From positions 1,167,001 to 1,231,000 of the forward strand of contig NZ_SZZM01000001.1 of the NCBI RefSeq assembly GCF_005281615.1: a DNA stretch of 64,000 nucleotides, written 5' to 3'. Position 1 is the first letter of the stretch. The number at the start of each line of letters is the position of its first letter. Under the pieces are notes generated by a model. The model was given only the letters and a program-made list of their open reading frames with translations. It did not search any database and had not been told where the DNA came from. The position numbers were made by a program, and so were the translations under genes. This DNA comes from Rhodoligotrophos defluvii (GTDB lineage: Bacteria > Pseudomonadota > Alphaproteobacteria > Rhizobiales > Im1). Below are positions 51,143 to 59,768 of the stretch, piece after piece.

Positions 51143-53282
51143 CGATCAGGTCCTCTTTTTTCTCCAGCTCGGAGGATGGCGCGAGTTCCTCGCAAAGGAT
51201 CGCGCCGGTCGACAGTACGGATGCCCGCATATTGGGCGGGATCAGTGTGGATGTTTCCTGCTCTTCGATGATGGCTGGGCCCTGAACGATTGCTCCGGGC
51301 TTGAGCTCACTGCGGTCATAGAGCTGGCAGGTCTGCATCTGGAACTGGGTGGGATCGAATATTTCCCGCGTGCCCATATCGGTCGGTATATATTCGGGTG
51401 CTTTACTCGCTACGGAACGTCTTGCCGGTGGTGGCTCCGATATACGGACGGACCAGGTCATGAACTCAGGCTCGGCGCCAGGAACGGTGCGGCCATATAC
51501 CTGCCGATACCGCTCCTCGAACATCTCGAGCATCGGGCCGCGGTCTGCCTCACTGAGCCCTTTCGCGGGCACTGGCACGGTGATTTCGTATCCCTGACCG
51601 CGATAGCGCATCGTAACGGCGCGCGCCTCCACAAGATCCGGTGTCCTGGCGGCGGGGCACACGATGGCGATGGCTGCTTCGGCCATCCTGTCCAGAAATG
51701 CCGAGACTTCTTCCAAATCGGCCGCGGCCAGCAGCTCCGGCTTCGTCCGCGCGATCTCATAGGAGACCGGCGCCCACAGAAAACCCACGGCGGAGCCGAC
51801 GCCAGCGGCAGTGGGGATCAAGAAACTCCGGACCCCAAGCTTGCGTGCGATAGCGGCGACATGGAGGGGAGCGGCACCGCCGAAGGCGACGAGCGTGCGA
51901 TGATTGAGCGTCTTACCGCTTTCGGCCGCATGTATGCGCGTGGCTGCCGCCATGTTTTCGTCGACCACATTGACGATGGCAGCGGCACTTTCCGCTGCGT
52001 TCAATCCCAGCCCCTTGCCGATGGTCTGCTCAACAGCGGCGGATGCGGCCGCATTTTCGAGCGGAAACTTTCCGCCGTCGAAGCCTGCGGGGGAGATACG
52101 CCCCAAGACCAGATCGGCATCGGTCACAGTGGGCGCCGCGCCGCCCCTCGCATAGCAGACCGGCCCCGGCTCAGACCCGGCGCTCTCCGGTCCAACGTTT
52201 ACTCTTTGCAGGTTGTCAAGCCGAGCGATCGATCCTCCTCCCGCGCCGATCTCGACCATCTCAATGACGGGAATGCGCAGAGGCATGCCGCTGCCTTTCT
52301 TGAAGCGGTATACACGCGCCACCTCGAAAAGCCGGGAGGTCTGCGGTTGTCCGTCGTCGATTAGGCAGATCTTGGCTGTCGTGCCGCCCATATCGAAGGA
52401 AACGATGTCGTTGAGTCCGTTTTGCAGAGCCAGTTCCGAAGCGAACACGGCTCCACCTGCGGGGCCGGATTCCACCAATCGCACCGGGAACTTGATCGCA
52501 GTGTCGATCGTGGTCAGGCCGCCGCCCGACAGCATGAGAAGCAGTGGCGACCGCACCCCCCTGTTATGAAGGCGGCTCTCAAGCCTCTGCAGGTAACTTG
52601 CCATTTTGGGCTGCACATAGGCATTCGCGCAGGCCGTCGAGAAGCGTTCGAACTCGCGCATCTCCGGAGCAACTTCGCTCGATAGGGAAATGAAGAGGCG
52701 AGGCAGCTTTTTGGACAGATACTCGCCGACCAGCTCCTCATGCTGAGGCTCTATGTAGCTGTGAAGGAAGCACACGGCGACTGCATCTATTTGCGCCTGC
52801 TCGATCTTGGCCGCAGCGTCCTCGACATCCTCCATATTGAGCGGCATTAACTCGCGCCCGGTGGCACTCATCCTTTCGCGCACCGGAAACCGGAAGCTTC
52901 GCGGCACGAGCGGAACCGGCATTTCGATATGGAGGTCGTAGAGATCAAAGCGCTGCTCGAAGCCAATCTGAACGACGTCCCGCACGCCCGCTGTCGTTAA
53001 CATGGCCGTCTTGGCACCCTTGCGCTCGATGAGCGCGTTGGTAGCCAGGGTCGTGCCGTGGATGACGAGGTCCAACCGGTCGGCAGAAATTCCGGCCTGT
53101 GAGAGCACGCGGTCCATGACCTGTATGACCCCATCGTCCGGCGCGGCGTGCGTGGTCAAGACCTTGGCCGTCCACAGTCGGCCGTCCGCCTCCAGCGCCG
53201 CATCCGTGAAGGTGCCTCCCACGTCGATTCCGAGGCGAATTCTTTCGAGAGCTGTCGTCACCCCTATCTCCCTGTCGCTCAT
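51135..53282 (-). CDS. hyuA: Hydantoinase A/5-oxoprolinase/acetone carboxylase beta-like subunit
   Basis: 715-residue ATPase subunit of the actin/ASKHA-fold HyuA family. Phosphate-1 loop GIDVGGTFTDAAL (about 18-30), phosphate-2 loop FDMGGTTAKICLI, and the adenosine-related GAGGGSIARLD; the C-terminal domain ends in a variable tail. It phosphorylates the substrate carbonyl for HyuB. The start ATG 53282 is set by family length; the frame upstream to 53447 crosses an operator. It is the first gene of the seven-gene operon that carries an IclR-type palindrome 41 nt before its ATG. Confidence 0.88.
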   Translation of the reverse strand: MSDREIGVTTALERIRLGIDVGGTFTDAALEADGRLWTAKVLTTHAAPDDGVIQVMDRVLSQAGISADRLDLVIHGTTLATNALIERKGAKTAMLTTAGVRDVVQIGFEQRFDLYDLHIEMPVPLVPRSFRFPVRERMSATGRELMPLNMEDVEDAAAKIEQAQIDAVAVCFLHSYIEPQHEELVGEYLSKKLPRLFISLSSEVAPEMREFERFSTACANAYVQPKMASYLQRLESRLHNRGVRSPLLLMLSGGGLTTIDTAIKFPVRLVESGPAGGAVFASELALQNGLNDIVSFDMGGTTAKICLIDDGQPQTSRLFEVARVYRFKKGSGMPLRIPVIEMVEIGAGGGSIARLDNLQRVNVGPESAGSEPGPVCYARGGAAPTVTDADLVLGRISPAGFDGGKFPLENAAASAAVEQTIGKGLGLNAAESAAAIVNVVDENMAAATRIHAAESGKTLNHRTLVAFGGAAPLHVAAIARKLGVRSFLIPTAAGVGSAVGFLWAPVSYEIARTKPELLAAADLEEVSAFLDRMAEAAIAIVCPAARTPDLVEARAVTMRYRGQGYEITVPVPAKGLSEADRGPMLEMFEERYRQVYGRTVPGAEPEFMTWSVRISEPPPARRSVASKAPEYIPTDMGTREIFDPTQFQMQTCQLYDRSELKPGAIVQGPAIIEEQETSTLIPPNMRASVLSTGAILCEELAPSSELEKKEDLIDA

Positions 53283-53312
53283 CGCATACCCACCGTAGAT
53301 CACGTCCACTAT

Positions 53313-53338
53313 ATGCATAAAATGAATTTTACAATTCA
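53313..53338. promoter_or_regulatory. Putative IclR operator before hyuA
   Basis: TGAATT (53323-53328), TTAC, AATTCA (53333-53338): a perfect 6-bp inverted repeat with 4-nt spacer, same geometry as the IclR-gene site. The adjoining ATGCATAAAATGA (53313-53325) is found base for base at 55337-55349. Distance to the hyuA start is about 40 nt. Confidence 0.62.
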
Positions 53339-53470
53339 AAATCGGTAATCGATCCGATGTCAAGGACGAATGACGGAAAGGCGCGGCGCATTCTCCGCTA
53401 TTGCAAGGGGGGTTGAGGGGGGAGACGGACTCGGTGGGCGCGAGCATGGTTGGCGACGACGTAAGTACAA

Positions 53471-53519
53471 ACCCCGTCGGGCCAACGAGGCTGCGAAGCC
53501 ATGGGCCGGCTGACGGGGT
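53471..53519 (-). terminator. Structured hairpin after the reductase gene
   Basis: Outer stem ACCCCGTC (53471-53478)/GACGGGGT (53512-53519) with inner stem GGCT/AGCC (about 53490-53501). On the minus strand it is 12 nt past the reductase stop and is followed by TTTGTACTT. A transcript end between the cupin-reductase unit and hyuA is plausible. Confidence 0.5.
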
Positions 53520-53530
53520 AGATCTCTGAG

Positions 53531-54487
53531 CTATAGGTCCAGGATGAGCTCTTCTCCCGTGCAGCCCGAGCAGCAGATCATGATCGTGTCGCCTTGCTGG
53601 CGCTCTGCTGCCGAGAGAACTGAATCTCTATGGTCGGGTTGGCCGCCGATCACCCGTGTCTCGCATGAGCCGCAAATGCCTTCTTCACAGGAATAGGTAA
53701 CCTCTATTCCCGCATCCCGAAGCACCTGAAGAATGGTCGCGCCGGCTGGGATATGGAAAGACCGCCCGCTTCGCGCCAACACGACCCGATAGCCGCCACC
53801 AGTTGCCGGCCTCTGGTGTGGTGTGAAGCGTTCGAGATGGACCTGCTCGGAAGGCCAGGAGGCAGTAAGGCTTTCGAACCGCTCAAGCATCGGGGCTGGA
53901 CCACAGCAATAGACATGAACAAGCTCGTCCGGCGGGGCAAGTATCGCTGAAAGATCCAGCACCGCGCCGCCCGCCTCCTCGTCAACATGGAGGTTCACCG
54001 GGCCGAGAGCGCGCGCTTCATCGAGGAAGATGGCGGAGGGCCGGTTTCTGCAGGAATAGTGGAACTCCCACGACCTGCCGGTCCGGGCCAGGCATTGCAG
54101 CATGCTCCAAATCGGGGTCACGCCGATGCCGCCCGCAATCAGGATCGAGTGTGCCGCGTCCTCGACAAGAGGAAAGGTGTTGCGTGGCCCACGGAGCCGA
54201 AGCTCCGTGCCGGCCGTAAGATGATCGTGGATGAAAGCCGACCCACCGCGGCTCCTGGGATCGCGCTTTACGGCGATGCTGTAGTATTCGGGCGAAGTTG
54301 CCGGACAGATGAGAGAATATTGCCGAATTACTCCGTTCGGCAATTCAAGATCGATATGCGCCCCCGGCTCGGCGTCGGGAAAAGGTAGGCCGTCCAGCCT
54401 GCGAAAGACACAATGCTTGATATCTTGGCCAAGTTGCTGCGCCTCGACCGTGACGGTATCGAAGGCAAGTTCGGCCCGCGTTTCCAT
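53531..54487 (-). CDS. Phthalate-dioxygenase-reductase/VanB-type oxidoreductase (FMN, NAD(P), 2Fe-2S)
   Basis: 318-residue electron-transfer protein moving electrons from NAD(P)H to an oxygenase. The flavin motif is RQYSLICP, the NAD region GGIGVTPIWSMLQ and CCGPAPMLERFE, and the C-terminal plant-type 2Fe-2S domain has SCEEGICGSCET with a fourth Cys in MICCSG. No Rieske oxygenase partner is encoded in the window. It follows the cupin gene by 39 nt in a two-gene unit under the IclR operator. Confidence 0.9.
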   Translation of the reverse strand: METRAELAFDTVTVEAQQLGQDIKHCVFRRLDGLPFPDAEPGAHIDLELPNGVIRQYSLICPATSPEYYSIAVKRDPRSRGGSAFIHDHLTAGTELRLRGPRNTFPLVEDAAHSILIAGGIGVTPIWSMLQCLARTGRSWEFHYSCRNRPSAIFLDEARALGPVNLHVDEEAGGAVLDLSAILAPPDELVHVYCCGPAPMLERFESLTASWPSEQVHLERFTPHQRPATGGGYRVVLARSGRSFHIPAGATILQVLRDAGIEVTYSCEEGICGSCETRVIGGQPDHRDSVLSAAERQQGDTIMICCSGCTGEELILDL

Positions 54488-54526
54488 TGAGCCTCACGAG
54501 TGGTTGGCGGCTCTAACCGACGCCAG

Positions 54527-55294
54527 CTAATGTTCCGGTGCCCGGGCGACCTGGCGCATCGGGAACTGCATAAAAATGACCCTGGCGCCACCTTCCCCGC
54601 CCACGAGCTCCAGTGGGGGCTCGCGCTCGGAAACAAAAGTACAGCTCATCGGTCCCGCAGCATGACCTCCAATCAGGACATCGCCCGAGAGGACAATCCA
54701 ATATTGACCGCCCCCCGCCTTCGGATCAGGCCCTGCCATCCGCTCGCCACATTCGACATCGCACATCCAGGCCGCAAGCCCGTCTGGTTCCTCCGGAAGC
54801 AATATAGCACGACCGCCTTCCGGTGCTTCTTGCGGCGCGTGATGGTTGCTTACTCTTCCCCGCCGCTTGCCATTCCCGAGCGCCTTCAGCTCCGATCGCG
54901 CTTCGGGCATCCACTTGGCGCCGGGATCAAGCCCGTTGCGCAGCGTGAGATATTCCAGGGTTTCCGCACCCGATGTGATAGGACCATAGGGCGTGAACGC
55001 ATCGGCAAAATGGAGCGTCGCTTCCTTCAGAGGCGTTCTGCCGAAGAGACCTCCACCCCTGAGAAACAACTGAAACTGGTCGGCCTGGTGAAAGTGGGGC
55101 CGAATTACGGAATTGGGTTCCTGCTCGACAAGATAGGCGACCGGATGCGGAGCATCGTCTCCTTCACCTTCCGCCGCGCTTTCTGAGCTTGGCGGTTTGC
55201 CGATGTACATACTGAGCCAGACCCGAGTGCCGTTGATCAATGTCCGCAGTTGTCGCCGGCCTTCTGCTTCTTGCAGGCTTACAACAATGCTCAT
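54527..55294 (-). CDS. Bicupin-like protein
   Basis: 255-residue protein with two cupin-like halves. First: RPHFHQADQFQLFLRGGGLFG with histidines that could bind metal. Second: GGQYWIVLSGDVLIGGHAAGP. Function is unknown; it may be a metal-dependent dioxygenase or isomerase of the pathway, or a sensor. ATG 55294 follows GGAGAA; the frame upstream to 55330 enters the operator. It is divergent from iclR and upstream of the reductase. Confidence 0.7.
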   Translation of the reverse strand: MSIVVSLQEAEGRRQLRTLINGTRVWLSMYIGKPPSSESAAEGEGDDAPHPVAYLVEQEPNSVIRPHFHQADQFQLFLRGGGLFGRTPLKEATLHFADAFTPYGPITSGAETLEYLTLRNGLDPGAKWMPEARSELKALGNGKRRGRVSNHHAPQEAPEGGRAILLPEEPDGLAAWMCDVECGERMAGPDPKAGGGQYWIVLSGDVLIGGHAAGPMSCTFVSEREPPLELVGGEGGARVIFMQFPMRQVARAPEH

Positions 55295-55321
55295 CCGGGT
55301 TCTCCGCGGCATCAAATGCGC

Positions 55322-55345
55322 TTTATGCATTTTTTAATGCATAAA
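55322..55345. promoter_or_regulatory. Putative IclR operator between cupin gene and iclR
   Basis: A perfect palindrome: TTTATGCATT (55322-55331), spacer TTTT, AATGCATAAA (55336-55345). It includes the shared TGCATT-N4-AATGCA core. It is 28 nt before the cupin start and 224 nt from iclR. This is the best of four sites with the same geometry at 53323, 55327, 56431 and 62169. Confidence 0.72.
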
Positions 55346-55568
55346 ATGATCTCTGTCAATCCGCCATCCGTGACAGCGCCGGTCGAGAATGGAGCCGGTG
55401 ATGTCATGAAGCGCTTCCAATGAACCACGCGGCCAAGGCGTCGTATCGCGCTTTGCACTCGCTCTCCTTTTTAAGTAAAAGCGCTTGCTGCGCTCACGAG
55501 CCGGCAAGGCTGAGCTGATCGGCGGACGCGGGTCCCTGAAGGGATATGGAGGGGGAGCAAGTAGCAGG

Positions 55569-56372
55569 ATGGCGAGACGAAAAGCGACGCGGCGCACGCC
55601 CGACGTATCGGCGCCGCTTGAGCGGGCCAGCAAGGTGCTCGCACTTGTCGCGAAGGCACCCGAAGGCTTGCGCGCTGTAGAAATTGCAGAACGGGTGGAA
55701 TTGGCTCAACCCACCGCCTATCGGCTCGTGCAGCGGCTCGAGAAAATCGGTTATTTGCAGTGTGACGAAAAAACGCTCACCTACACCATCGGTCCAGCTC
55801 TGCGCCAGTTGGCCCGGACCATCGAGACGAGCCAGCCGCTGAAGCTGGTCATAGACTTGGCTATCCAGAACCTGGCAGATGATACGGGCATGACAGCCTA
55901 TATTGCCACGCGCATCGGCACGAGGCTGACGCTCGTGTTGGCGCGTCCGCCGAAATCGGCAGCCGGCCCGTCGATCATTCCCGGCTATCATTTTCCTGCA
56001 CACGCAACGGCCGCTGGCCGCGCGCTTTTGGCCTTTCAGCCGGCCGCTGCCATCGACACCTTCCTGAAAGAAGCGACGTTCGAGCGCATTACGCCCGCGA
56101 CGATCACGTCACCCAAGAAGCTCTTGGTCGAGCTGGAAAAGGTTCGGCAGCAGGGATTTGCAATCATGCGGGGCGAGCTCGGCAACGGGATGTGGGCTAT
56201 GGCGGTTCCCGTGCCGGCCGAGCGAGCGCCTGTCTTTGCCGTCGGCGTTGTGACCTTCGAATCCCAAGTCGAAAATAGCAGCAAGAGCATTCAGAAGTTA
56301 GCTGAGGCCATCCGAAGGCTCGCAACGGATCTCAGCCATGTGCTCGCCGATCATCCGCCGCCGTCTAACTGA
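55569..56372 (+). CDS. IclR family transcriptional regulator
   Basis: 267-residue regulator. A basic N-terminus (MARRKATRRTP) precedes the winged HTH (about 18-80: LRAVEIAERVELAQPTAYRLVQRLEKIGYL) and the IclR effector domain (ATAAGRALLAF; RQQGFAIMRGELGNGMWAMAVPV; VGVVTF). ATG 55569 follows a GGAGGGGGAG stretch; the upstream open frame has no family residues. It is central to a cluster with four matching palindromes, so it is the probable master regulator of import and degradation genes from 44.5 to 63.9 kb. Confidence 0.92.
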   Translation: MARRKATRRTPDVSAPLERASKVLALVAKAPEGLRAVEIAERVELAQPTAYRLVQRLEKIGYLQCDEKTLTYTIGPALRQLARTIETSQPLKLVIDLAIQNLADDTGMTAYIATRIGTRLTLVLARPPKSAAGPSIIPGYHFPAHATAAGRALLAFQPAAAIDTFLKEATFERITPATITSPKKLLVELEKVRQQGFAIMRGELGNGMWAMAVPVPAERAPVFAVGVVTFESQVENSSKSIQKLAEAIRRLATDLSHVLADHPPPSN

Positions 56373-56424
56373 CATCTTTGGCCCCATTCTGTGACGGGCG
56401 TGTTGATCGCGCCCGGCAAATATC

Positions 56425-56452
56425 ATTTTTTGCATTACTGAATGCTTTTTTG
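56425..56452. promoter_or_regulatory. Putative IclR operator before dctP
   Basis: TGCATT (56431-56436), ACTG, AATGCT (56441-56446): five of six arm positions pair, 4-nt spacer, flanked by T runs on both sides. It lies 120 nt before dctP and 59 nt after the iclR stop. Confidence 0.6.
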
Positions 56453-56565
56453 TAATATCAATGATGGCAGCGGAGCGAACTTCCGGGGAGGCACGGTGGT
56501 CGCATCCTAGCTGCGTGATGCTCCACGAAGCACAGCCGTGGAGAGAACTGGGAGGGTATTCGACC

Positions 56566-57696
56566 ATGAAGTGGCACTCGAAGGCATTGCTTGCCGGCGT
56601 TATGAGCTTGGCCATGACGCAGATCGCCAGCGCAGTTGAGTTCAACATGAGCATCTGGTTTCCGGATGTGCATCCTCTCGCCCGGTATGGGTATATCGAA
56701 TGGGCCGAGGCGATGAAGAAGGCGCCAAATGGCGAGCTGTCCCCGGTCGTCTTCACGGGCAGCTCGCTGCTTGCGCCAAAAGCGCACCTCTCCGGCTTGA
56801 GGGATGGAATTACACAAGTCTCGTTTCATGCCGGCAGCTATACGCCTGCCGAAACGCCGGAGGACAATGTCGTCGCTGGTCTGGGCCTCAGCATGTCGGA
56901 ATACTTCGAAACGGCCTTTGCGGTGACCGACTTCTATATCAATGATCCGGAAATGCAGGCCATGTTCGACCGAAATGGCGTGGTCTTCGGCTCCGCCTAT
57001 GCAACACCGCCTTATCGGCTCATTTGCACCTCCGCCGTCGAGACGCCGGAAGACATTCGCGGCAAGTCCATCCGCGTGCCGACGGCCGTGCTCGCGGCAT
57101 GGGCGTCCAGCGTCGGCGCAGTGCCGGTTGCCATTCCCTCGTCGGAAACATATACGGGCCTCGAGAAGGGGCAGCTCGACTGCACGGCGGCTTCGACCAA
57201 CGACCTGAAGACGGCTTCGCTGTGGGACGTGGCGAAGCATGTGACGATGGTCAATCTCGGCAGCATCTCCACCGGATGGCTTCACGGATTCAATAAGGAT
57301 TTCTGGAAGGGCTTAACCAAGGAACAACGGGAGATCATCTTCGATACCATGGCTGACGCCAATGTGGCCGCCGCTATCGGTTATCTGGAAACGGCCGAAA
57401 GCGCGGAGGCTGCCGCTGCGGCGCACAAGGTCGCGATCCACGAACCGTCACCGGAACTCTCAGCGTCCATCACCAAATATGCACAAACCGTCGCGCGCAA
57501 GGCCGCCATCGAGGATGGCGAGAATAAATTCGGACTGAGCGATTCCGAAGGCCTTATAAAGCGGTTCGAAGCCACAGTGGCCAAATGGAAGAAGTTGCTT
57601 GCCGGGGTTGACCGCCGAGATCGTCAAGCACTCGCCAATTTGCTTAAGAACGAGGTTTATAAGAAGATCGATTTCGAGCGTTATGGAACAGAGTAG
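56566..57696 (+). CDS. dctP: TRAP transporter substrate-binding protein DctP
   Basis: 376-residue periplasmic binding protein of the DctP family, with a signal peptide (MKWHSKALLAGVMSLAMTQI, cleavage near ASA-VEF). Typical parts: IWFPDVHPLARYGYIEWAEAM, FTGSSLLAPKAHLSGLRDGI, and PEDIRGKSIRVP with the arginine that usually binds the substrate carboxylate. ATG 56566 follows GGGAGGG. The membrane subunits are encoded convergently at 57851-59718 rather than in the same unit. Confidence 0.9.
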   Translation: MKWHSKALLAGVMSLAMTQIASAVEFNMSIWFPDVHPLARYGYIEWAEAMKKAPNGELSPVVFTGSSLLAPKAHLSGLRDGITQVSFHAGSYTPAETPEDNVVAGLGLSMSEYFETAFAVTDFYINDPEMQAMFDRNGVVFGSAYATPPYRLICTSAVETPEDIRGKSIRVPTAVLAAWASSVGAVPVAIPSSETYTGLEKGQLDCTAASTNDLKTASLWDVAKHVTMVNLGSISTGWLHGFNKDFWKGLTKEQREIIFDTMADANVAAAIGYLETAESAEAAAAAHKVAIHEPSPELSASITKYAQTVARKAAIEDGENKFGLSDSEGLIKRFEATVAKWKKLLAGVDRRDRQALANLLKNEVYKKIDFERYGTE

Positions 57697-57723
57697 TCTT
57701 GCTCGAAGAACCAAGGGCGCCCC

Positions 57724-57826
57724 CTAGAGCATTTTCGAGCGAAGTGGATGCCGGTTCGCGTGAAGAAAATGCGATCAAACAAGTTAGATCATTTCCGCGA
57801 TTCGGAGAAAGGCGGAAGTGATCTAG
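57724..57826 (+). repeat. Dispersed two-hairpin palindromic repeat, copy 2
   Basis: Matches copy 1 (703-806, inverted). Hairpin A: GCATTTTC (57729-57736)/GAAAATGC (57765-57772). Hairpin B: TAGATCATTTCCGC (57785-57798)/GCGGAAGTGATCTA (57812-57825). Hairpin B arms differ from those of copy 1 in the outer five bases yet still pair (AGATC/GATCT against GGAGC/GCTCC). It lies between the convergent dctP and dctM ends and may terminate both transcripts. Confidence 0.75.
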
Positions 57827-57850
57827 CGGCGCCCTTTCGTTTTGATGATT

Positions 57851-59161
57851 CTATCGCGCCATCAGGCTGGGCAGAAAAAGCGAAATCCAGGGAAAGAGGA
57901 CGATCACGACGAGGGTCACGAGATCGGTTATGATGAACCATGTAACCCCTCGGAAGATCTTGGTGAGTGGCACGAGCTCCCCCAGAGAGGCTTTCATCAC
58001 GTAGACGTTCAATCCAACGGGGGGCGTGACCATTCCGATTTCGAGAAGCTTGACGAGAACAATGCAGAACCAGACGAGATTGAAATCGAGCTCGCGCGCG
58101 ACAGGAAGGATGATCGGCAGCGTTAGCAGCATCAATCCCATCGAGTCGAGAAAGCATCCAAGCACCAGGTAAAGCACCCACACCATCATTATGACGAGCA
58201 GCGGATCCGAGCCGAAGCTCAACAATGTTTGCGCCATCGCCGCGGGCAGTCCGGAGAGCGCCATCAGCCGTGCCAAAAGGATCGTGCCGATCACCACGAT
58301 GAAAATGCTTGCTGTTCCCGACAAGGTTTTGACGATGGCATCGAGGAATAAGGACCAGCGCAGGGCGCCTCGCCACCAGGAAAGCAGGATCGCGAGAAAT
58401 GCACCTACCGCGCCCGCTTCGGTCGGGGTGAAGAAGCCTACGAAAATGCCGGCCAAGACCGCGAGGATCAGCACCGGCAACGGCCAGATGTCTTTGAGCG
58501 CCTCCAGCTTTTCATCGCGCGAGAAGTGTTCTTGAACCTGCGGGGCCAAAGAAGGATCGACCATGACCCGGCCAATGATCATGGCACTGTAAAGTATGGC
58601 CGAAAGCAAGCCTGGCAGAAAGCCAGCCATAAAGAGTTCCGCGATCGAGACTTCCGCGAAGTATCCATAGAGGACCATAAGAATGGATGGGGGAATGAGG
58701 GAGCCGAGCGTTCCCGCGGAAGCGATCACCCCGCTTGCAAGACCTGGATCGTACCGGTATTTCAGCATTTGCGGCGTGGCGATCCTGGCCATGGCGGCTG
58801 ATGTGGCCACGCTTGAACCAGACGCGGCCGAGAAAAGCGCGCATGCGCCAACACTGGCAACAGCCAGGCCGCCAGGCAAGCGGGACAGAAGGATCCGCAT
58901 GGCTCTGAAAAGGCCACGTGTCAAACCGCTTGACGAGGCGATGTAACCCATCAGCAGAAACATGGGGATCGCCGTCAAATTCCAGTCGCCGACGACATTG
59001 AACGGCACCGCTGTCACCATGCCCCACGCAGCGCGCCAGCTGAGGATAGCCGCGATCCCCAGAAACGAAACGACTCCGAGAGCGACGCCGATCTGCACAC
59101 GTAGGGCGATGAGTAGCAGGCTGGCACCCGCTGCGAGCATCCCGATATCGAGCTTATCCAC
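57851..59161 (-). CDS. dctM: TRAP transporter large permease DctM
   Basis: 436-residue integral membrane protein with about 12 helices. Characteristic: LTAIPMFLLMGYIASSSGLT, the conserved ASGSSVATSAAMARI, and PVGLNVYVMKASLGE near the C-terminus. It uses an ion gradient to import the ligand delivered by DctP. It lies 41 nt after dctQ on the minus strand and converges on dctP. Confidence 0.92.
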   Translation of the reverse strand: MDKLDIGMLAAGASLLLIALRVQIGVALGVVSFLGIAAILSWRAAWGMVTAVPFNVVGDWNLTAIPMFLLMGYIASSSGLTRGLFRAMRILLSRLPGGLAVASVGACALFSAASGSSVATSAAMARIATPQMLKYRYDPGLASGVIASAGTLGSLIPPSILMVLYGYFAEVSIAELFMAGFLPGLLSAILYSAMIIGRVMVDPSLAPQVQEHFSRDEKLEALKDIWPLPVLILAVLAGIFVGFFTPTEAGAVGAFLAILLSWWRGALRWSLFLDAIVKTLSGTASIFIVVIGTILLARLMALSGLPAAMAQTLLSFGSDPLLVIMMVWVLYLVLGCFLDSMGLMLLTLPIILPVARELDFNLVWFCIVLVKLLEIGMVTPPVGLNVYVMKASLGELVPLTKIFRGVTWFIITDLVTLVVIVLFPWISLFLPSLMAR

Positions 59162-59202
59162 CGTCGCGTCCCCTGAAGATGCTTCGTCTCAGCTTTGTTT
59201 GT

Positions 59203-59718
59203 TCAATCGACCGGCGGAGGGGTGTCCGGTACTGGCTGGAATGCGGGTTCCAGAACAGCGCGGACAGCATGGGCGAGCATCACCAGGACCAGTGTGAAGA
59301 AGCCGACCGGCAGTAGGAAACGAGCAGGCCAAATCGTCACATAGATTGCCCCCATCATCAATTCGTTGATGCGATAGGAATTGACCGCATCGAGCAAGGT
59401 TTGCCAGCCGAGGACGCCGAAGAAGATTGCCGACAGGATGCAGGCAAAAATATAGACCGCTCGCTGTAGCGGCTTCGGCAGGAGTTGCACGACCAGGTCG
59501 ACGCTGATGTGCTCGTGGCGCAGCTCGACCAGAGCCAGTGGCAAGAAGACCACGGCGACCATGTAGTAGATGGAGACAATCTCCAGGCTGCCCTCGATCC
59601 GTCCGTAGCCCAGATTGATCAACAGGACGTCCGCGACCACTTGCAACATCATGAGGATGAGGCTGATGCCGGCCAAACCCGTCAGTGCCCAGGTTATCCG
59701 CGTTAATATGCGGTACAT
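59203..59718 (-). CDS. dctQ: TRAP transporter small permease DctQ
   Basis: 171-residue protein with four helices (ALTGLAGISLILMMLQVVAD first) and the family segment VELRHEHISVDLVVQLLP. ATG 59718 follows GGGAAAGCGAAG; the frame upstream to 59991 is a shadow of the molybdenum-enzyme gene. It pairs with DctM and is expressed behind the Mo-hydroxylase gene (50 nt gap). Confidence 0.9.
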   Translation of the reverse strand: MYRILTRITWALTGLAGISLILMMLQVVADVLLINLGYGRIEGSLEIVSIYYMVAVVFLPLALVELRHEHISVDLVVQLLPKPLQRAVYIFACILSAIFFGVLGWQTLLDAVNSYRINELMMGAIYVTIWPARFLLPVGFFTLVLVMLAHAVRAVLEPAFQPVPDTPPPVD

Positions 59719-59768
59719 CTTCGCTTTCCCCTTCTGAATTTGGGGGCTTGCACCCTCCCCAACAGCCT

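Noticed and set aside
50868-52364. 498-codon plus-strand open frame opposite hyuA/hyuB
   Set aside because: Antisense shadow; both hydantoinase subunits have full-length motifs on the other strand.
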